A DNA stretch of 64,000 nucleotides from Roseibium sediminicola (GCF_023156505.1 NZ_JALNMJ010000016.1:62001-126000); one strand, 5' to 3'. Positions 17,661-27,487 are shown, numbered from the stretch's first letter. Numbers and translations: made by a program. The notes: generated by a model not told the origin, from the letters alone.

Positions 17661-18791
17661 TCAGGCGTCCTTCTTTATCAGGATCTGCGCGCGGACCGCG
17701 GTCCGGCCCCAGCGGGCCATGCGGTCGAATTCGGCAAAGGGAATGGGCAGGTTGGCGGCGTCCGCCGGGCTTTCATGGCGCTCGTGTTCCAGCCAGGGAT
17801 CGTGGATAATCAGGTGCCGGGCATCGGCGCCATGCACCAGCACCCAGTGCGGCACCTTCTGGCCGAACATCCGGTAACCGGAAATGAGCACGATCGCGAG
17901 CGCCCCAACCGCCACCGCCTGGCCAAGACCGGTGGCGTCAAGCGGCTGGTCGGAGCGGCCGATGCCGAGACGCGTTGCCTCCTCGCGGTAGCCTTCCTGA
18001 ACGAGCTGCAGGATCTTGCGTTTCTCGGGATTGCGCACGGAGGTCAGGAACAAAGGTTCATCGGGCGACAGGCGCACCTCTATGGAAAGTCCGCGCCGTG
18101 CGAGCGCGTTGGCGAGCCCGAACGGCCCGCAGCCGCCATGACCGGACGCCAGGAAAATCGTGGTAGCTTCGCGCCAGAGATCAAGCTCTTCCAACGGGCC
18201 GGCGGTGATGCCTCGGTCGAAACAGGTCAGCGCCATCAGTGCGCAGGCCGGTCCGCAGGTAAAATCCGTGGTCTGGGAATAATAGGGGGCCCTGCCCGTC
18301 CCGAGTTTCGGCCCGTGCAGCAGCTTTTCCATCCGCAGCGCCGCGCTGCCATCCTCGTAATAGCCCGGAACCCGGCCAAGAGCCTTGTAGCCGCCTTGCT
18401 CATAAAGACCGCGAGCACCGGCATTGTCCTCGCGCACCTCGAGCCGCAGCACGATACGATCGTGTTCGAAGGCCGCTGCCTCGGCGGCGTCAAGCAGCCT
18501 GGCGCCAAGCCCCTGCCCCTGGCGGTCCGGCGAGACGGCCAGCGAATAGAGCCGGGCCAACGCCGTCCCCTGCCGCAACAAAAGCAACACGTAGCCAACA
18601 ACGCCGTCGGTATCCTCGGCAACAAGAAGACACGCCCCTGCGCTCTCCAGAAAGCGCCTGAAGCTCCTGCGGGAAATCCGGTCTCCGTCAAAGACACTGT
18701 TTTCGATGCGAACCAGATCGGCAAGGTCGGAGGCCTCCGCCTTGCGGATCAGTATGTCCCTGGTATTGGCCTGGGGAAAAGCCTTGTTCAT
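17661..18791 (-). CDS. GNAT acetyltransferase fused to C39-like cysteine peptidase
   Basis: A 376-aa two-domain protein. Residues 10-155 are a GNAT N-acetyltransferase resembling RimI, with the acetyl-CoA loop QGQGLG at 91-96. Residues 165-370 are a C39-like papain-fold peptidase: C179 in TTDFTCGPACALMAL, H315 in PHWVLVHG and D331 in IIHDPW form a plausible triad. No signal peptide or membrane segment, so it is not a bacteriocin exporter of the usual C39 type. Upstream of and probably co-transcribed with the RimK-like ligase. Genes of this kind are known to co-occur with such ligases, with no proven function that I know of. Confidence 0.85.
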   Translation of the reverse strand: MNKAFPQANTRDILIRKAEASDLADLVRIENSVFDGDRISRRSFRRFLESAGACLLVAEDTDGVVGYVLLLLRQGTALARLYSLAVSPDRQGQGLGARLLDAAEAAAFEHDRIVLRLEVREDNAGARGLYEQGGYKALGRVPGYYEDGSAALRMEKLLHGPKLGTGRAPYYSQTTDFTCGPACALMALTCFDRGITAGPLEELDLWREATTIFLASGHGGCGPFGLANALARRGLSIEVRLSPDEPLFLTSVRNPEKRKILQLVQEGYREEATRLGIGRSDQPLDATGLGQAVAVGALAIVLISGYRMFGQKVPHWVLVHGADARHLIIHDPWLEHERHESPADAANLPIPFAEFDRMARWGRTAVRAQILIKKDA

Positions 18792-19051
18792 GGCGCTTGA
18801 TGAGCCCCATCAACCGGTGCGCCGCGCCCGGTGGTCATCCTTGATTGGCGACGGTCTGACTGCGGCAAATTCCAGCACTCAAACCGATCGGCGGCGGAAA
18901 GCGAAATACACCGGATTCGCGGGTCTGTCTTTGGCTATTTTCGTTACGGAAGCACAATTTTGGGAGGCAGCAATCCGGGATGTCCAGGATCAACCGCTGC
19001 ACGATATGGAATTGGCCCGGCAGCGGCCGGATGCGGACAATGTCCTGATGT

Positions 19052-20836
19052 TCAAGACCCGACAGATGCCTTGGCTCTGTCCTTGCCGGCCTTGCGCAAG
19101 GCGGCATCGCGGTGCTGTTTGGCCACCGCCTCCGTGCCGCCGCGCGTTTCCCTGATCATCGCCAGGTCTTCCTCGCCGGAGGTGTCGAACGGCGCGATCG
19201 CAAGATCGGAGTAGGCACGACGGTTCGGATCCGCCTTCACTTTCCGGTAGATCCGGTAGACCCGCCACACGGAAGACACATAGGCCCAGTGCTTGTAAAG
19301 GATCTCGCCGAGATAGCGGGGATAGAACACAAGCGGGTTTTCGCGCGGCAGCGTGCTGCGGCGATCTGATCGGAATTTCAGGCGGAAATAGCCCCCCTCC
19401 AGCGGATGCACGCCCTCGCATTCCACCATTAGCTTGAACCACATCATCAGGAACAGCTTGTTGCCGGGTCGCCCCTTGCGATGGGCTGCGGCGCGGCGCA
19501 GCACGGTTTCGATGTGTTCATCGGAATAATAGCTCGTCCAGGCCGTGTGATAGGCCTCTTCCCACTCCGTGTCGCTCATCTTCGGATGATGGCTGACCCG
19601 GTGGTTGAGGTCGTATTTGTTAAGATCCGGATCCATCCAGATGCCCTTGTCGAGCAGCACCTTGTGGTCCTCGGAGCCGGGCAGCGGCGTCAGGTAGAAG
19701 AACTCCAGCAGGTCGAGCGGCAGTTCCTTCTTGATGATCTCGACATCGTGCAGCACCGAAGCCTTGGTATCGCCGGGAAAGCCGATGATGTAGCCGGCAT
19801 AGGTGGTCGCGCCATGGGCGCGCCACTTCTGCAGCATCTCGCGGTATTCGGTGATCTTGTTCTGGCGTTTCTTGGCGGCCAGGAGATTGTCCGGATTGAT
19901 GTTCTCCAGACCGATAAACACCCGGTTCACGCCGGCGCGCGTCGCCTTTTCGATGAAGTTCTCGATCCGGTGGCAGAGCGTGTCCACCTGGATGATGAAC
20001 TTGATGTCGAAGCCATCCTTCTCGCGCAGCTCGATCAGGCGGTCGAACAGCGGCTCCCATTCCCGGTTGCGCGCGAAATTGTCGTCGGTGATGAAGAACC
20101 GGTCTATGCCTTGCGCGACATTGTCGCGGATGATCTGTTCCAGGTCGTCCGCCGAGCGGAACCGGCTCTTGCGCCCCTGCACATTGATGATGGTGCAGAA
20201 GGAGCACTGGAATGGGCAGCCGCGGCCCAGATCGAAGCTGGAATGGGATCCGGCGGTAAACTGGATGTGCTTGGTCGGCAGGATCGGTGTCGGCTCCCCT
20301 TCGAGCGACGGCAGATCGGCCATAAAATTGTAGAGCGGCTTCAGGTCGCCCGCGACCGCATCGCGAAAGACCATGTCGAGCCGCCGGTCTTCCGCCTCCC
20401 CGGCAAAGTAACTGACGCCCTCCTTTTGCAGCTCAACCATTTCCGCGGGCATCTCGTCGAGCATGGAAATGCAGCCCGAAACGTGAAAGCCGCCGATCGC
20501 CGTCGGCAGGCCTTCCTTGAGGAATTTCCGCGCCAGGTCTGTCGCGCGAGGAAACTGGTTCGACTGCACCCCGACAAGCGCGATCAACGCCTTGCCGCCC
20601 GCCTTTCTGATCTGGCGGGCGATCTTTTCCGGCCGGACCCGCTTGTTGGTCTCGTCGTAAGTGTGGAGATGAATTTGGACATCGTCGCCCAGACACGCAC
20701 GTTCGCGCGCGGCTTCGGCAAGGCCGTTGAGGCTGGCCAGCGTGTTGGAGGGAATGGCCGAGCGCAGCCACTGGATCGGATAGCCGTCATCGTCATAATG
20801 GGTCGGCTTGATCATCACGAAATGAAAGTCGCGCAC
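19052..20836 (-). CDS. B12-binding domain radical SAM protein
   Basis: A 594-aa protein with an N-terminal cobalamin-binding-like domain (residues 5-160, with ALVGVQSNQFPRATDLA and IGGFHVSG) and a radical SAM core beginning at the cluster motif C207-x3-C211-x2-C214 in RGCPFQCSFC. Downstream features FIIQVDTLCHRIENF, GVNRVFIGLENINPDNL and YAGYIIGFPGDT are typical of the Elp3/MiaB-like fold of this class. Cobalamin-dependent members perform methylations or ring rearrangements on lipids, antibiotics or pigments. The substrate cannot be read from the sequence and no pathway neighbours are present. Confidence 0.85.
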   Translation of the reverse strand: MRDFHFVMIKPTHYDDDGYPIQWLRSAIPSNTLASLNGLAEAARERACLGDDVQIHLHTYDETNKRVRPEKIARQIRKAGGKALIALVGVQSNQFPRATDLARKFLKEGLPTAIGGFHVSGCISMLDEMPAEMVELQKEGVSYFAGEAEDRRLDMVFRDAVAGDLKPLYNFMADLPSLEGEPTPILPTKHIQFTAGSHSSFDLGRGCPFQCSFCTIINVQGRKSRFRSADDLEQIIRDNVAQGIDRFFITDDNFARNREWEPLFDRLIELREKDGFDIKFIIQVDTLCHRIENFIEKATRAGVNRVFIGLENINPDNLLAAKKRQNKITEYREMLQKWRAHGATTYAGYIIGFPGDTKASVLHDVEIIKKELPLDLLEFFYLTPLPGSEDHKVLLDKGIWMDPDLNKYDLNHRVSHHPKMSDTEWEEAYHTAWTSYYSDEHIETVLRRAAAHRKGRPGNKLFLMMWFKLMVECEGVHPLEGGYFRLKFRSDRRSTLPRENPLVFYPRYLGEILYKHWAYVSSVWRVYRIYRKVKADPNRRAYSDLAIAPFDTSGEEDLAMIRETRGGTEAVAKQHRDAALRKAGKDRAKASVGS

Positions 20837-20922
20837 GTCTTCCCCCTCCGCCTTCTGGCTGATGGAGCAAACGTTGCACCCGCATTCCGGTAGGTCAACC
20901 GTTTGTTAATCCTATGGGCGTG

Positions 20923-21438
20923 TCAGCTCTGCCGCTGAACAAACAGATAGCCGCGCTTGGCGGTATGGGGCCTCCAGTCAGCACCATGCTCAGCCAAGAC
21001 GTTCTGAAAGCCTGGCAGGTTAGATCGCTCATCCGCAATCAAGAGCCAACCGCCGCTCTTCACAGCATTCAGAAGCCGCGCAAGCGCGCCATGTCGCTCT
21101 GCTTCATTTAACATATGCAAGGTGCGGTCGATCAACACGACATCGAACATTCGGTCGGGGCAATATTGTGCGAGGTCCGCAACAACCCCCTCGATTGAGA
21201 GCTTTTCACGACGGGCATCGGTGAGAAGCTGATCGATGCCGTGAGACGAAAGATCGACCCCAAGGACGGAGTGACCCATACGGGCCAGGAAGAGCGCATC
21301 CCTGCCCTGCCCGCAGCCGATGTCGAGAACGGACAGGCTGCCGGCGTCAAGCTGTTTGAAGAAATCGGCGATTACCCCGGTCGGCTCTCCAAGAGCATAT
21401 GGTGTCGTGCGGTAAAGTTCGTCATAATCGTAAGCCAT
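20923..21438 (-). CDS. Class I SAM-dependent methyltransferase
   Basis: A 171-aa cytoplasmic methyltransferase with motif I VLDIGCGQGRDALFLARMGHSVLGVDLS (residues 37-64), an acidic end to the second strand, and the DVVLIDRTLHML motif IV region. It is short and TehB/UbiE-like, so probably acts on a small molecule. It lies 86 bp downstream of the start of the radical SAM gene on the same strand and may be co-ordinately expressed, but no operon is demonstrated. Confidence 0.78.
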   Translation of the reverse strand: MAYDYDELYRTTPYALGEPTGVIADFFKQLDAGSLSVLDIGCGQGRDALFLARMGHSVLGVDLSSHGIDQLLTDARREKLSIEGVVADLAQYCPDRMFDVVLIDRTLHMLNEAERHGALARLLNAVKSGGWLLIADERSNLPGFQNVLAEHGADWRPHTAKRGYLFVQRQS

Positions 21439-21564
21439 GCCAACCCGGATAATGTGAGCTGTAACGGATGGTCAAGCGGTCTTGAACAGATGGACAGACT
21501 CTCAACAAGATCCGATTTCACTACGCTCGAACGTCATTGATTACCGTGCCGTTCTTCACGAATA

Positions 21565-21915
21565 TTAGTCCAACCGGTGCTCTTGCGGAATATGCGCTCC
21601 CGTCCAGCGGCCGTAGCGCCAGGGCAAATACCAGGCCGCCTCCTTGGGCAAGCTTTCCGGCAGCGGGTCAAAGCCGGAAGCCCCCCAGGGATTACACCTG
21701 AGTATCCGCGCCAGGCCGATCCAGCCGCCCGCCCAGAAGCCGAAGGTGCGGATCGCCTGTTCGGTGTAATCCGAACAGGTCGGCGCATAGCGGCAGCCCC
21801 GCCCCATGAAAAGCGACAGGGAATGCCGGTAGAGCCAGATCAGGCCTATGGCCAGATGACCGGCCGGCGACAGGCGGCGGCCGGACGCGCGTTTGTCATG
21901 GGAGGGAGGACACAT
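21565..21915 (-). CDS. yidD: YidD membrane-insertion efficiency factor
   Basis: A 116-aa member of the YidD family, small amphipathic proteins at the inner membrane that assist YidC-dependent insertion. The diagnostic cysteine region GRGCRYAPTCSDYTEQAI and the RCNPWGASGFDPLP motif are present. The N-terminal ~20 residues are basic. It is usually found beside rnpA/yidC but is often detached in alphaproteobacteria, as here. Its start lies 26 bp after the iron-sulfur scaffold gene's stop, so the two probably share a transcript. Confidence 0.92.
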   Translation of the reverse strand: MCPPSHDKRASGRRLSPAGHLAIGLIWLYRHSLSLFMGRGCRYAPTCSDYTEQAIRTFGFWAGGWIGLARILRCNPWGASGFDPLPESLPKEAAWYLPWRYGRWTGAHIPQEHRLD

Positions 21916-21941
21916 GGCTGATAGGAGATTGCGCGCGCCGT

Positions 21942-22394
21942 TCAGGCGACCGCGCTGTTTTCCTGCGCCTTGACCTCGATCTGGTCGAGCGCGTCCACAA
22001 CCGCATCGAAGGTCAGCAGGGTCGAGGCGTGGCGGGCCTTGTATTCGCGCACGGGCTCGAGGAATTTCAAATCGGCGAAACGGCCGGTGGGCGGCTCACC
22101 GCCCTCCTTCAGCATGGCGCGCATGGTCTTTTGCACACCGCGCAGCTCGGCGGCCGACGCGCCGATGATGTTCTGCGCCATGATCGAGGACGAAGCCTGG
22201 CCGAGCGCGCAGGCTTTGACGTCATGGGCAAAATCGGTAACGACGCCGTCCTTCATGGCAAGATCGACAACCACGGTCGAGCCGCACAGTTTGGAATGGG
22301 CCTTGGCGCTGGCGTCGGGATGCTCGAGCCGGCCGATCCGCGGAATGTTTCCGGCGAACTCCAGGATCTTCGCATTGTAAATGTCGTCGAGCAT
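21942..22394 (-). CDS. IscU/SufU-like Fe-S scaffold, third Cys absent
   Basis: A 150-aa NifU-N/IscU-fold protein. C37 in KLCGSTVVVDL and C62 in KACALGQASSSI match the first two cluster ligands, but the usual third cysteine position reads RHAS (Ala123). That pattern recurs in an alphaproteobacterial SufU-like subgroup, so a canonical scaffold role is not assured; it may carry or transfer clusters differently. The ATG at 22394 follows GAGGCGAG; an upstream in-frame codon at 22433 lacks one. It probably forms an operon with yidD and diverges from folE. Confidence 0.82.
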   Translation of the reverse strand: MLDDIYNAKILEFAGNIPRIGRLEHPDASAKAHSKLCGSTVVVDLAMKDGVVTDFAHDVKACALGQASSSIMAQNIIGASAAELRGVQKTMRAMLKEGGEPPTGRFADLKFLEPVREYKARHASTLLTFDAVVDALDQIEVKAQENSAVA

Positions 22395-22680
22395 AACTCG
22401 CCTCTTCGTGAATGCCTGTGATGCGCGACACATTGATGGCGCATCGGTTTCCTATATATAGATCAGACGCCACGGCAATTTCGCAAGGGGCAGAGTGGTC
22501 GCAGTTGGTCCTGTTGAGTGCCGCAATGGCGCTTGAAGCCGGCTTCTCCCGCTCAGAAACTGTGCGTTCGCAATTTGCGTGGAGTATGATACATGTCCGC
22601 GGCTTGACCCCGGGCTTCATGATCTGTGCACATGCGAGCGCCGTATGATGAGTGACAAGGGTAAAATTGCGAGGATCCCC

Positions 22681-23313
22681 ATGGACGCTGTCCTCAAGCC
22701 GGTTGAAAAAACCTTCGAAAGAAAGACACCGGAGCAGCTGCATCGGCCAAGCCGCGAAGAGGCGGAGGCCGCCGTGCGCACAATTCTCGCCTGGACCGGC
22801 GACGATCCCGACCGGGAAGGCCTGGTCGAGACGCCCAAGCGCGTCGTCAAGGCCCTGAGCCAGCTCTATAGCGGTTATTTCGAAGATCCCGCGGAACACC
22901 TGGCCCGCACCTTCGAGGATGTCGGCGGTTACAAGGACATCGTGCTGGTGCGCGGCATCCCGTTCCACTCCCATTGCGAACACCACATGCTGCCCTTCAT
23001 CGGCGAGGCGCATATCGCCTATTACCCTGCCGAAGGCGTGGTCGGGCTGTCCAAGCTGGCCCGTGTCGTCGACATCTATGCCAAGCGTCTGCAGACCCAG
23101 GAGAACTTGACGGCGCAGATCGCATCGGCCATTGACGATGCGCTGGCCCCGCGCGGCATGGCCGTGATGCTCGAAGCCGAGCATCAGTGCATGACCATGC
23201 GCGGTGTCCAGAAACCGGGGGTCTCCACGATCACCACCCAATTCACCGGCGTGTTCCAGGACGACCCGGCCGAACAGGCCAAGTTCATGTCCCTGGTGCG
23301 CAGCAAGGGCTGA
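22681..23313 (+). CDS. folE: GTP cyclohydrolase I
   Basis: Converts GTP to 7,8-dihydroneopterin triphosphate, the entry to folate and pterin synthesis. The 210-aa protein carries the zinc site C99-E-H-H102 in [12 protein letters not shown] and C170 in [13 protein letters not shown], plus [15 protein letters not shown] at residues 46-60. I choose the ATG at 22681, 5 bp after GAGGA; ATGs at 22645 and 22648 would add 11-12 residues. Followed by hisI 46 bp downstream. Confidence 0.95.
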   Translation: MDAVLKPVEKTFERKTPEQLHRPSREEAEAAVRTILAWTGDDPDREGLVETPKRVVKALSQLYSGYFEDPAEHLARTFEDVGGYKDIVLVRGIPFHSHCEHHMLPFIGEAHIAYYPAEGVVGLSKLARVVDIYAKRLQTQENLTAQIASAIDDALAPRGMAVMLEAEHQCMTMRGVQKPGVSTITTQFTGVFQDDPAEQAKFMSLVRSKG

Positions 23314-23359
23314 TCCCTCCGCCCTTGCCGGACAAACTCAGGCAAGGGCTTTCCCAAAA

Positions 23360-23815
23360 ATGTCTCAAGCTGAATTTGCAGAACGCGGCGACAAGAAGTC
23401 GGTCGAGGACGGCGACCTTCTGATGCCAAAATTCGACGCCGACGGCCTGATCGCCGCCGTCGTGACCGACGTGGCCACAGGTGACGTGCTGATGGTCGGC
23501 TACATGAACGCCGAAGCGCTGAAACGCACCATCGAGACGGGTGAAGCCTGGTACTGGAGCCGCTCGCGCCAAAGCTTCTGGAAAAAGGGCGAGACCTCGG
23601 GCCAGATCCAGTCGGTGCAGGAGATCCTGACCGATTGCGACCAGGACGCCCTGGTCCTGAAAGTCTCCGTCGCCGGCAACGGCGCCACCTGTCACGTCGG
23701 CTACCGCTCCTGTTTTTACCGCAAGATCGTCAAGGCGGCAGACGGCAGCACGCGTCTGGAGCGTGTCGAGGCGGACAAGGTTTATGACCCGGCTGAAGTG
23801 TACGGCAAGGGCTGA
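23360..23815 (+). CDS. hisI: Phosphoribosyl-AMP cyclohydrolase
   Basis: Opens the adenine ring of phosphoribosyl-AMP in histidine synthesis. The 151-aa monofunctional enzyme contains [18 protein letters not shown] (residues 64-81), the Mg site D92-C-D-x-D in [11 protein letters not shown], and zinc cysteines C93, C111 (TCHVG) and C118. It lacks the HisE domain, as usual in alphaproteobacteria. The upstream ORF extension overlaps folE in another frame and is not used. Confidence 0.95.
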   Translation: MSQAEFAERGDKKSVEDGDLLMPKFDADGLIAAVVTDVATGDVLMVGYMNAEALKRTIETGEAWYWSRSRQSFWKKGETSGQIQSVQEILTDCDQDALVLKVSVAGNGATCHVGYRSCFYRKIVKAADGSTRLERVEADKVYDPAEVYGKG

Positions 23816-23928
23816 TCCCCGCCGGCCAGCAGCGTTGCAACGTCATGGAACTGCTTAATAATATTTGATACATTCGAATATTTGAATACTATTTTTACGT
23901 ATTTTCTCTTATATCTCTTGTCCTCGGC

Positions 23929-23955
23929 TTGCACCTAAGATTTGTCCGGGTGCAA
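23929..23955. promoter_or_regulatory. Inverted repeat TTGCACC-N13-GGTGCAA upstream of nap
   Basis: Perfect 7-bp arms separated by 13 bp lie about 50 bp before the candidate small ORF and 210 bp before napF. It could be an operator or an RNA stem. No regulator is assigned. Confidence 0.35.
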
Positions 23956-24005
23956 AGACACAATGCAAGTGCGCCTCTATTGTCCGCAAGCTTGAGGGAG
24001 AGGCC

Positions 24006-24161
24006 ATGGCGGAAGACTGCGGTCAAGCCGAACGGGACAAACCTTTGGTGTTTCACCTGTCCGCTGTTGAAATTGCACTGGATTTTGCTGTCGCCACTGG
24101 CACTAAGGACACGGTTGTCTTCCGGATAAGACGGGTGTTGCCTGGCTCGTCGGCCTGCTGA
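24006..24161 (+). CDS. Candidate 51-aa protein immediately before napF
   Basis: A short ORF (MAEDCGQAERDKPLVFH...) preceded by a strong ribosome-binding sequence GAGGGAGAGG 4 bp before the ATG, and ending 4 bp before the napF ATG. The predicted product is soluble with no transmembrane helix, so it is not NapE, which is a single-span membrane protein. It could be a genuine small protein, a leader peptide coupling translation to napF, or chance. No homologue is recognised. Confidence 0.4.
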   Translation: MAEDCGQAERDKPLVFHLSAVEIALDFAVATGTKDTVVFRIRRVLPGSSAC

Positions 24162-24165
24162 AATC

Positions 24166-24687
24166 ATGTCCGCTGATCCCTCATTTTCTGCGAGCCGCAG
24201 AGCATTCCTGAAATTGTCTCGTCAGACGAGGGAGGTTTCCATCAGCCCCCCCAGGTCCGATGAAACGACGCTTGCCGCGCACTGCACCGGATGCTCGGAT
24301 TGCGTCACAGCGTGCCCTGAAAAAATAATTGTGCTCGGGAGTGACCGGCGCCCGCTTCTGGACTTCGACAAGGGGGCCTGCACCTTTTGCGACGTCTGTG
24401 CCGAGGCCTGTCCGACGGATGCCATCGATTCCACGCGCGAACTCGACTGGCCTTGGAAGGCCGAGGTTCAGAACACCTGCCTTTCCATGAACGGCGTCAT
24501 GTGCCGCACCTGCGAGGACGTCTGCGAACCGCGTGCCATCCGTTTCAAGCTCGCGCTCGGCGGCAAATCGGCCCCGCTGGTTGACTTCGCTCAATGCACA
24601 GGGTGCGGCGCATGCGCACACTCCTGCCCAGCTCAAGCGATCCGCATCAACAAATCCCAGGATCAAACAAAGAAGGTCACAGCATGA
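24166..24687 (+). CDS. napF: NapF ferredoxin-type protein
   Basis: A 173-aa cytoplasmic iron-sulfur protein that helps assemble or reduce NapA before export. Cluster motifs are CTGCSDCVTACP (from residue 40), CTFCDVCAEACP, an atypically spaced CLSMNGVMCRTCEDVCEP, and CTGCGACAHSCP. The N-terminal SRRAFLKLSRQ resembles the conserved NapF start. First recognised gene of napFDAGHBC; its TGA overlaps the napD ATG by 4 bp. Confidence 0.93.
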   Translation: MSADPSFSASRRAFLKLSRQTREVSISPPRSDETTLAAHCTGCSDCVTACPEKIIVLGSDRRPLLDFDKGACTFCDVCAEACPTDAIDSTRELDWPWKAEVQNTCLSMNGVMCRTCEDVCEPRAIRFKLALGGKSAPLVDFAQCTGCGACAHSCPAQAIRINKSQDQTKKVTA

Positions 24688-24986
24688 ACATTTGCGGCTG
24701 CCTCGTCCATGCAAAGGCTGAAAAGGCCGACGCTGTCCGCAGCGAAGTTGAGGCAATGGAAGGCGTCGAAGTTCACGCGGCCAGCGAAGACGGCCGTCTC
24801 GTCGTCGTCGTCGAAGACACGGAGACAAAAAAAGCCTCCGAACTGATCATGGCGATGCACCAGATTCCGGGCGTGATTTCAGTCACGCTCACCTACCATC
24901 ATTTCGAAGATCTCGCAGCGGACGATACCGCCTCTCTGCCAGCCCAATCTAGCCAAGTCGGAGACCAGACTCATGACAACCTCTGA
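24684..24986 (+). CDS. napD: NapD chaperone for NapA
   Basis: A 100-aa cytoplasmic chaperone that binds the twin-arginine signal of NapA and delays export until the molybdenum cofactor is in. The family start [32 protein letters not shown] and the later [16 protein letters not shown] segment are present. Its end overlaps napA by 14 bp. Confidence 0.93.
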   Translation: MNICGCLVHAKAEKADAVRSEVEAMEGVEVHAASEDGRLVVVVEDTETKKASELIMAMHQIPGVISVTLTYHHFEDLAADDTASLPAQSSQVGDQTHDNL

Positions 24987-27465
24987 ATCCCGCAGGACAT
25001 TTCTGAAGGCGACTGCGGCTGCCGCTACGGCATCAGCCGCAGGTATCACATTGACCACGGTCCCGGCTCTTTCTCAGCCCGGATCCGCTGATATCCGCTG
25101 GGACAAGGCTCCCTGCCGTTTCTGCGGCACGGGCTGTTCCGTTCTGGTCGGAACCAAGGAAGGACGGGTTGTCGCCACCCAGGGCGACCCGGACGCCCCC
25201 GTGAACCGGGGCCTGAACTGCATCAAGGGGTATTTCCTGTCCAAGATCATGTATGGCCAGGACCGCCTGACAACACCGTTGTTGCGCAAGACAAACGGCG
25301 TCTTCGACAAGAACGGCGAGTTCGAGCCGGTGAGCTGGGACGAGGCCTTCGATATCATGGCCGAGAAGTTCAAGGCGGCGCTGGCGAAGAAGGGTCCGAC
25401 ATCGGTCGGCATGTTCGGCTCCGGCCAATGGACCGTCTGGGAAGGCTATGCCGCCGCCAAGTTCATGAAGGCCGGCCTCAGGTCCAACAACATCGATCCG
25501 AATGCGCGCCACTGCATGGCGTCCGCGGTTGTCGGCTTCATGCGCGCCTTCGGAATTGACGAACCGATGGGCTGCTACGACGATCTGGAGCATGCGGACA
25601 CATTCGTGCTCTGGGGCTCCAACATGGCCGAAATGCACCCGATCCTCTGGTCGCGCCTCACCGACACCCGCCTGACCAAGCCGGGCTGTGAAGTTCACGT
25701 CCTCTCGACCTATGAGCACCGCTCCTTTGAACTGGCCGACAACGGCCTGGTGTTCGCGCCGCAGACCGATCTGGCGATCCTGAACTACATCGCCAACTAC
25801 ATCATCCAGAACGACGCGGTGAACTGGGACTTCATGAATGCCCATGTGAACATCACCAAGACGGACACGGATATCGGCTACGGCCTGCGGGACAACAACC
25901 CGCTGCAAATGGAAGCCGCCAATCCGAATTCCGGCAAGCTGTCGGAAATGAGTTTCGACGAATATGCCGCGGCGGTTTCCGAATACACCGTCGACAAGGT
26001 CTCCGAACTCTCCGGTGTTCCGGCCGCCCAGCTGGAAAAACTGGCCCAGCAATATGCGGACCCGAACCGCAAGGTGATGTCGCTCTGGACCATGGGCTTC
26101 AACCAGCACACCCGTGGATCCTGGGTCAACGGACTGATGTACAACGTGCATCTGCTGACGGGCAAGATTTCGGAACCGGGCAACTCGCCCTTCTCCCTAA
26201 CTGGTCAGCCGTCAGCCTGCGGCACGGCACGAGAGGTCGGCACCTTCGCCCACCGCCTGCCGGCCGACATGGTGGTTGCCAACGACAAGCACCGCGAAAT
26301 CTGCGAAACAGCCTGGAACATTCCGGCCGGAACAATTCCGCCAAAGCCGGGCTTCCACGCCGTGTTGCAGAACCGCAAGCTGAAAGACGGCGAGCTGAAT
26401 GCTTACTGGGTCCAGTGCAACAACAACATGCAGGCCGCGCCCAACATGAACGAGGAAGGCCTTCCGGGCTATCGCAACCCGGAAAACTTCATCGTCGTAT
26501 CCGACCCCTACCCGACCGTAACGGCCATGGCAGCGGACCTGATCCTGCCGACTGCCATGTGGGTGGAAAAGGAAGGCGCCTACGGCAACGCGGAACGCCG
26601 CACCCAGTTCTGGCGCCAGCAGGTGCAGGCGCCCGGCGAAGCCAAGTCGGATGTCTGGCAGATCATGGAGTTCTCCAAGCGCTTCACGGTCGAAGAGGCC
26701 TGGGGCGAGGAGCTGGTTGCCAAGAAACCGGAACTCGCCGGCAAGACGCTTTACGAGGTCCTGTATAAAAACGGCGTTGTCGACAAATATCCGGTGTCGG
26801 AGACCGCGGAAGGCTTCGACAACGACGAATCCGAGCATTTCGGCTTCTACGTCCAGAAGGGCCTTTTCGAGGAATACGCCAATTTCGGCCGTGGCCATGC
26901 CCACGACCTGGCACCCTTCGAAACCTATCACCAGGCCCGCGGCCTGCGCTGGCCGGTCGTCGACGGCAAGGAGACGCTCTACCGCTTCCGCGAGGGCTAC
27001 GACCCGTATGTCGAGGAAGGCAAGGGTGTGCAGTTCTATGGGCACAAGGACGGCAAGGCCAAGATCATCTTCGCACCTTATGAGGTTGCCGCCGAAAGCC
27101 CGGACGAGGAGTTCGACCTGTGGCTGTGCACCGGCCGCGTTCTGGAGCATTGGCACTCCGGCTCGATGACGCGGCGCGTGCCGGAACTGCACCGGGCCTT
27201 CCCGTCGGCCGTCTGCTACATGCATCCGGAGGATGCCAAGGCGCGCGACCTGCGCCGCGGTCAGGAAATCCTGATTTCCACCCGCCGCGGAGAAATGCTG
27301 ACAAGGGTCGAGACCCGGGGGCGCAACAAGCCACCGCAAGGTCTGGTGTTCGTGCCGTGGTTCGACGAGAGCCAGCTTATCAACAAGCTGACACTCGACG
27401 CGACCTGCCCGCTGTCGAAGGAAACCGACTTCAAGAAATGCGCCTGTAAGGTCGAGCGCGCCTGA
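24973..27465 (+). CDS. napA: Periplasmic nitrate reductase, catalytic subunit
   Basis: Reduces nitrate to nitrite in the periplasm at a Mo-bis-MGD centre. The 830-aa protein starts with a twin-arginine signal ([19 protein letters not shown]). A [4Fe-4S] cluster is bound by C48, C51, C55 and C83, in [15 protein letters not shown] and GLNCIKGYF. The molybdenum ligand is C181 in [13 protein letters not shown]. Length and motifs match NapA rather than assimilatory NasA. Translationally linked to napD. Confidence 0.97.
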   Translation: MTTSESRRTFLKATAAAATASAAGITLTTVPALSQPGSADIRWDKAPCRFCGTGCSVLVGTKEGRVVATQGDPDAPVNRGLNCIKGYFLSKIMYGQDRLTTPLLRKTNGVFDKNGEFEPVSWDEAFDIMAEKFKAALAKKGPTSVGMFGSGQWTVWEGYAAAKFMKAGLRSNNIDPNARHCMASAVVGFMRAFGIDEPMGCYDDLEHADTFVLWGSNMAEMHPILWSRLTDTRLTKPGCEVHVLSTYEHRSFELADNGLVFAPQTDLAILNYIANYIIQNDAVNWDFMNAHVNITKTDTDIGYGLRDNNPLQMEAANPNSGKLSEMSFDEYAAAVSEYTVDKVSELSGVPAAQLEKLAQQYADPNRKVMSLWTMGFNQHTRGSWVNGLMYNVHLLTGKISEPGNSPFSLTGQPSACGTAREVGTFAHRLPADMVVANDKHREICETAWNIPAGTIPPKPGFHAVLQNRKLKDGELNAYWVQCNNNMQAAPNMNEEGLPGYRNPENFIVVSDPYPTVTAMAADLILPTAMWVEKEGAYGNAERRTQFWRQQVQAPGEAKSDVWQIMEFSKRFTVEEAWGEELVAKKPELAGKTLYEVLYKNGVVDKYPVSETAEGFDNDESEHFGFYVQKGLFEEYANFGRGHAHDLAPFETYHQARGLRWPVVDGKETLYRFREGYDPYVEEGKGVQFYGHKDGKAKIIFAPYEVAAESPDEEFDLWLCTGRVLEHWHSGSMTRRVPELHRAFPSAVCYMHPEDAKARDLRRGQEILISTRRGEMLTRVETRGRNKPPQGLVFVPWFDESQLINKLTLDATCPLSKETDFKKCACKVERA

Positions 27466-27487
27466 GGCGCGCGCAAGGTAGCCAGCC

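Larger units (their letters stand above)
23816..24165. other. nap operon upstream region
   Basis: This 350-bp region is AT-rich from 23855 to 23925 and then GC-rich. It holds an imperfect palindrome ATTCGAAT/ATTTGAAT (23872-23887), a 7-bp inverted repeat TTGCACC...GGTGCAA (23929-23955), and a candidate small ORF. No full FNR box (TTGAT-N4-ATCAA) is present; TTGATACATTCGAA near 23866 keeps only one half-site. Confidence 0.5.

Noticed and set aside
17661..18791. Bacteriocin-processing C39 transporter
   Set aside because: The peptidase domain is fused to a GNAT domain and has no membrane or ABC domain, unlike bacteriocin exporters.
23862..23880. FNR box upstream of nap
   Set aside because: TTGAT is present but the other half (TCGAA) does not match ATCAA.
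24006..24161. napE
   Set aside because: NapE is a single-span membrane protein; this small ORF encodes a soluble peptide.
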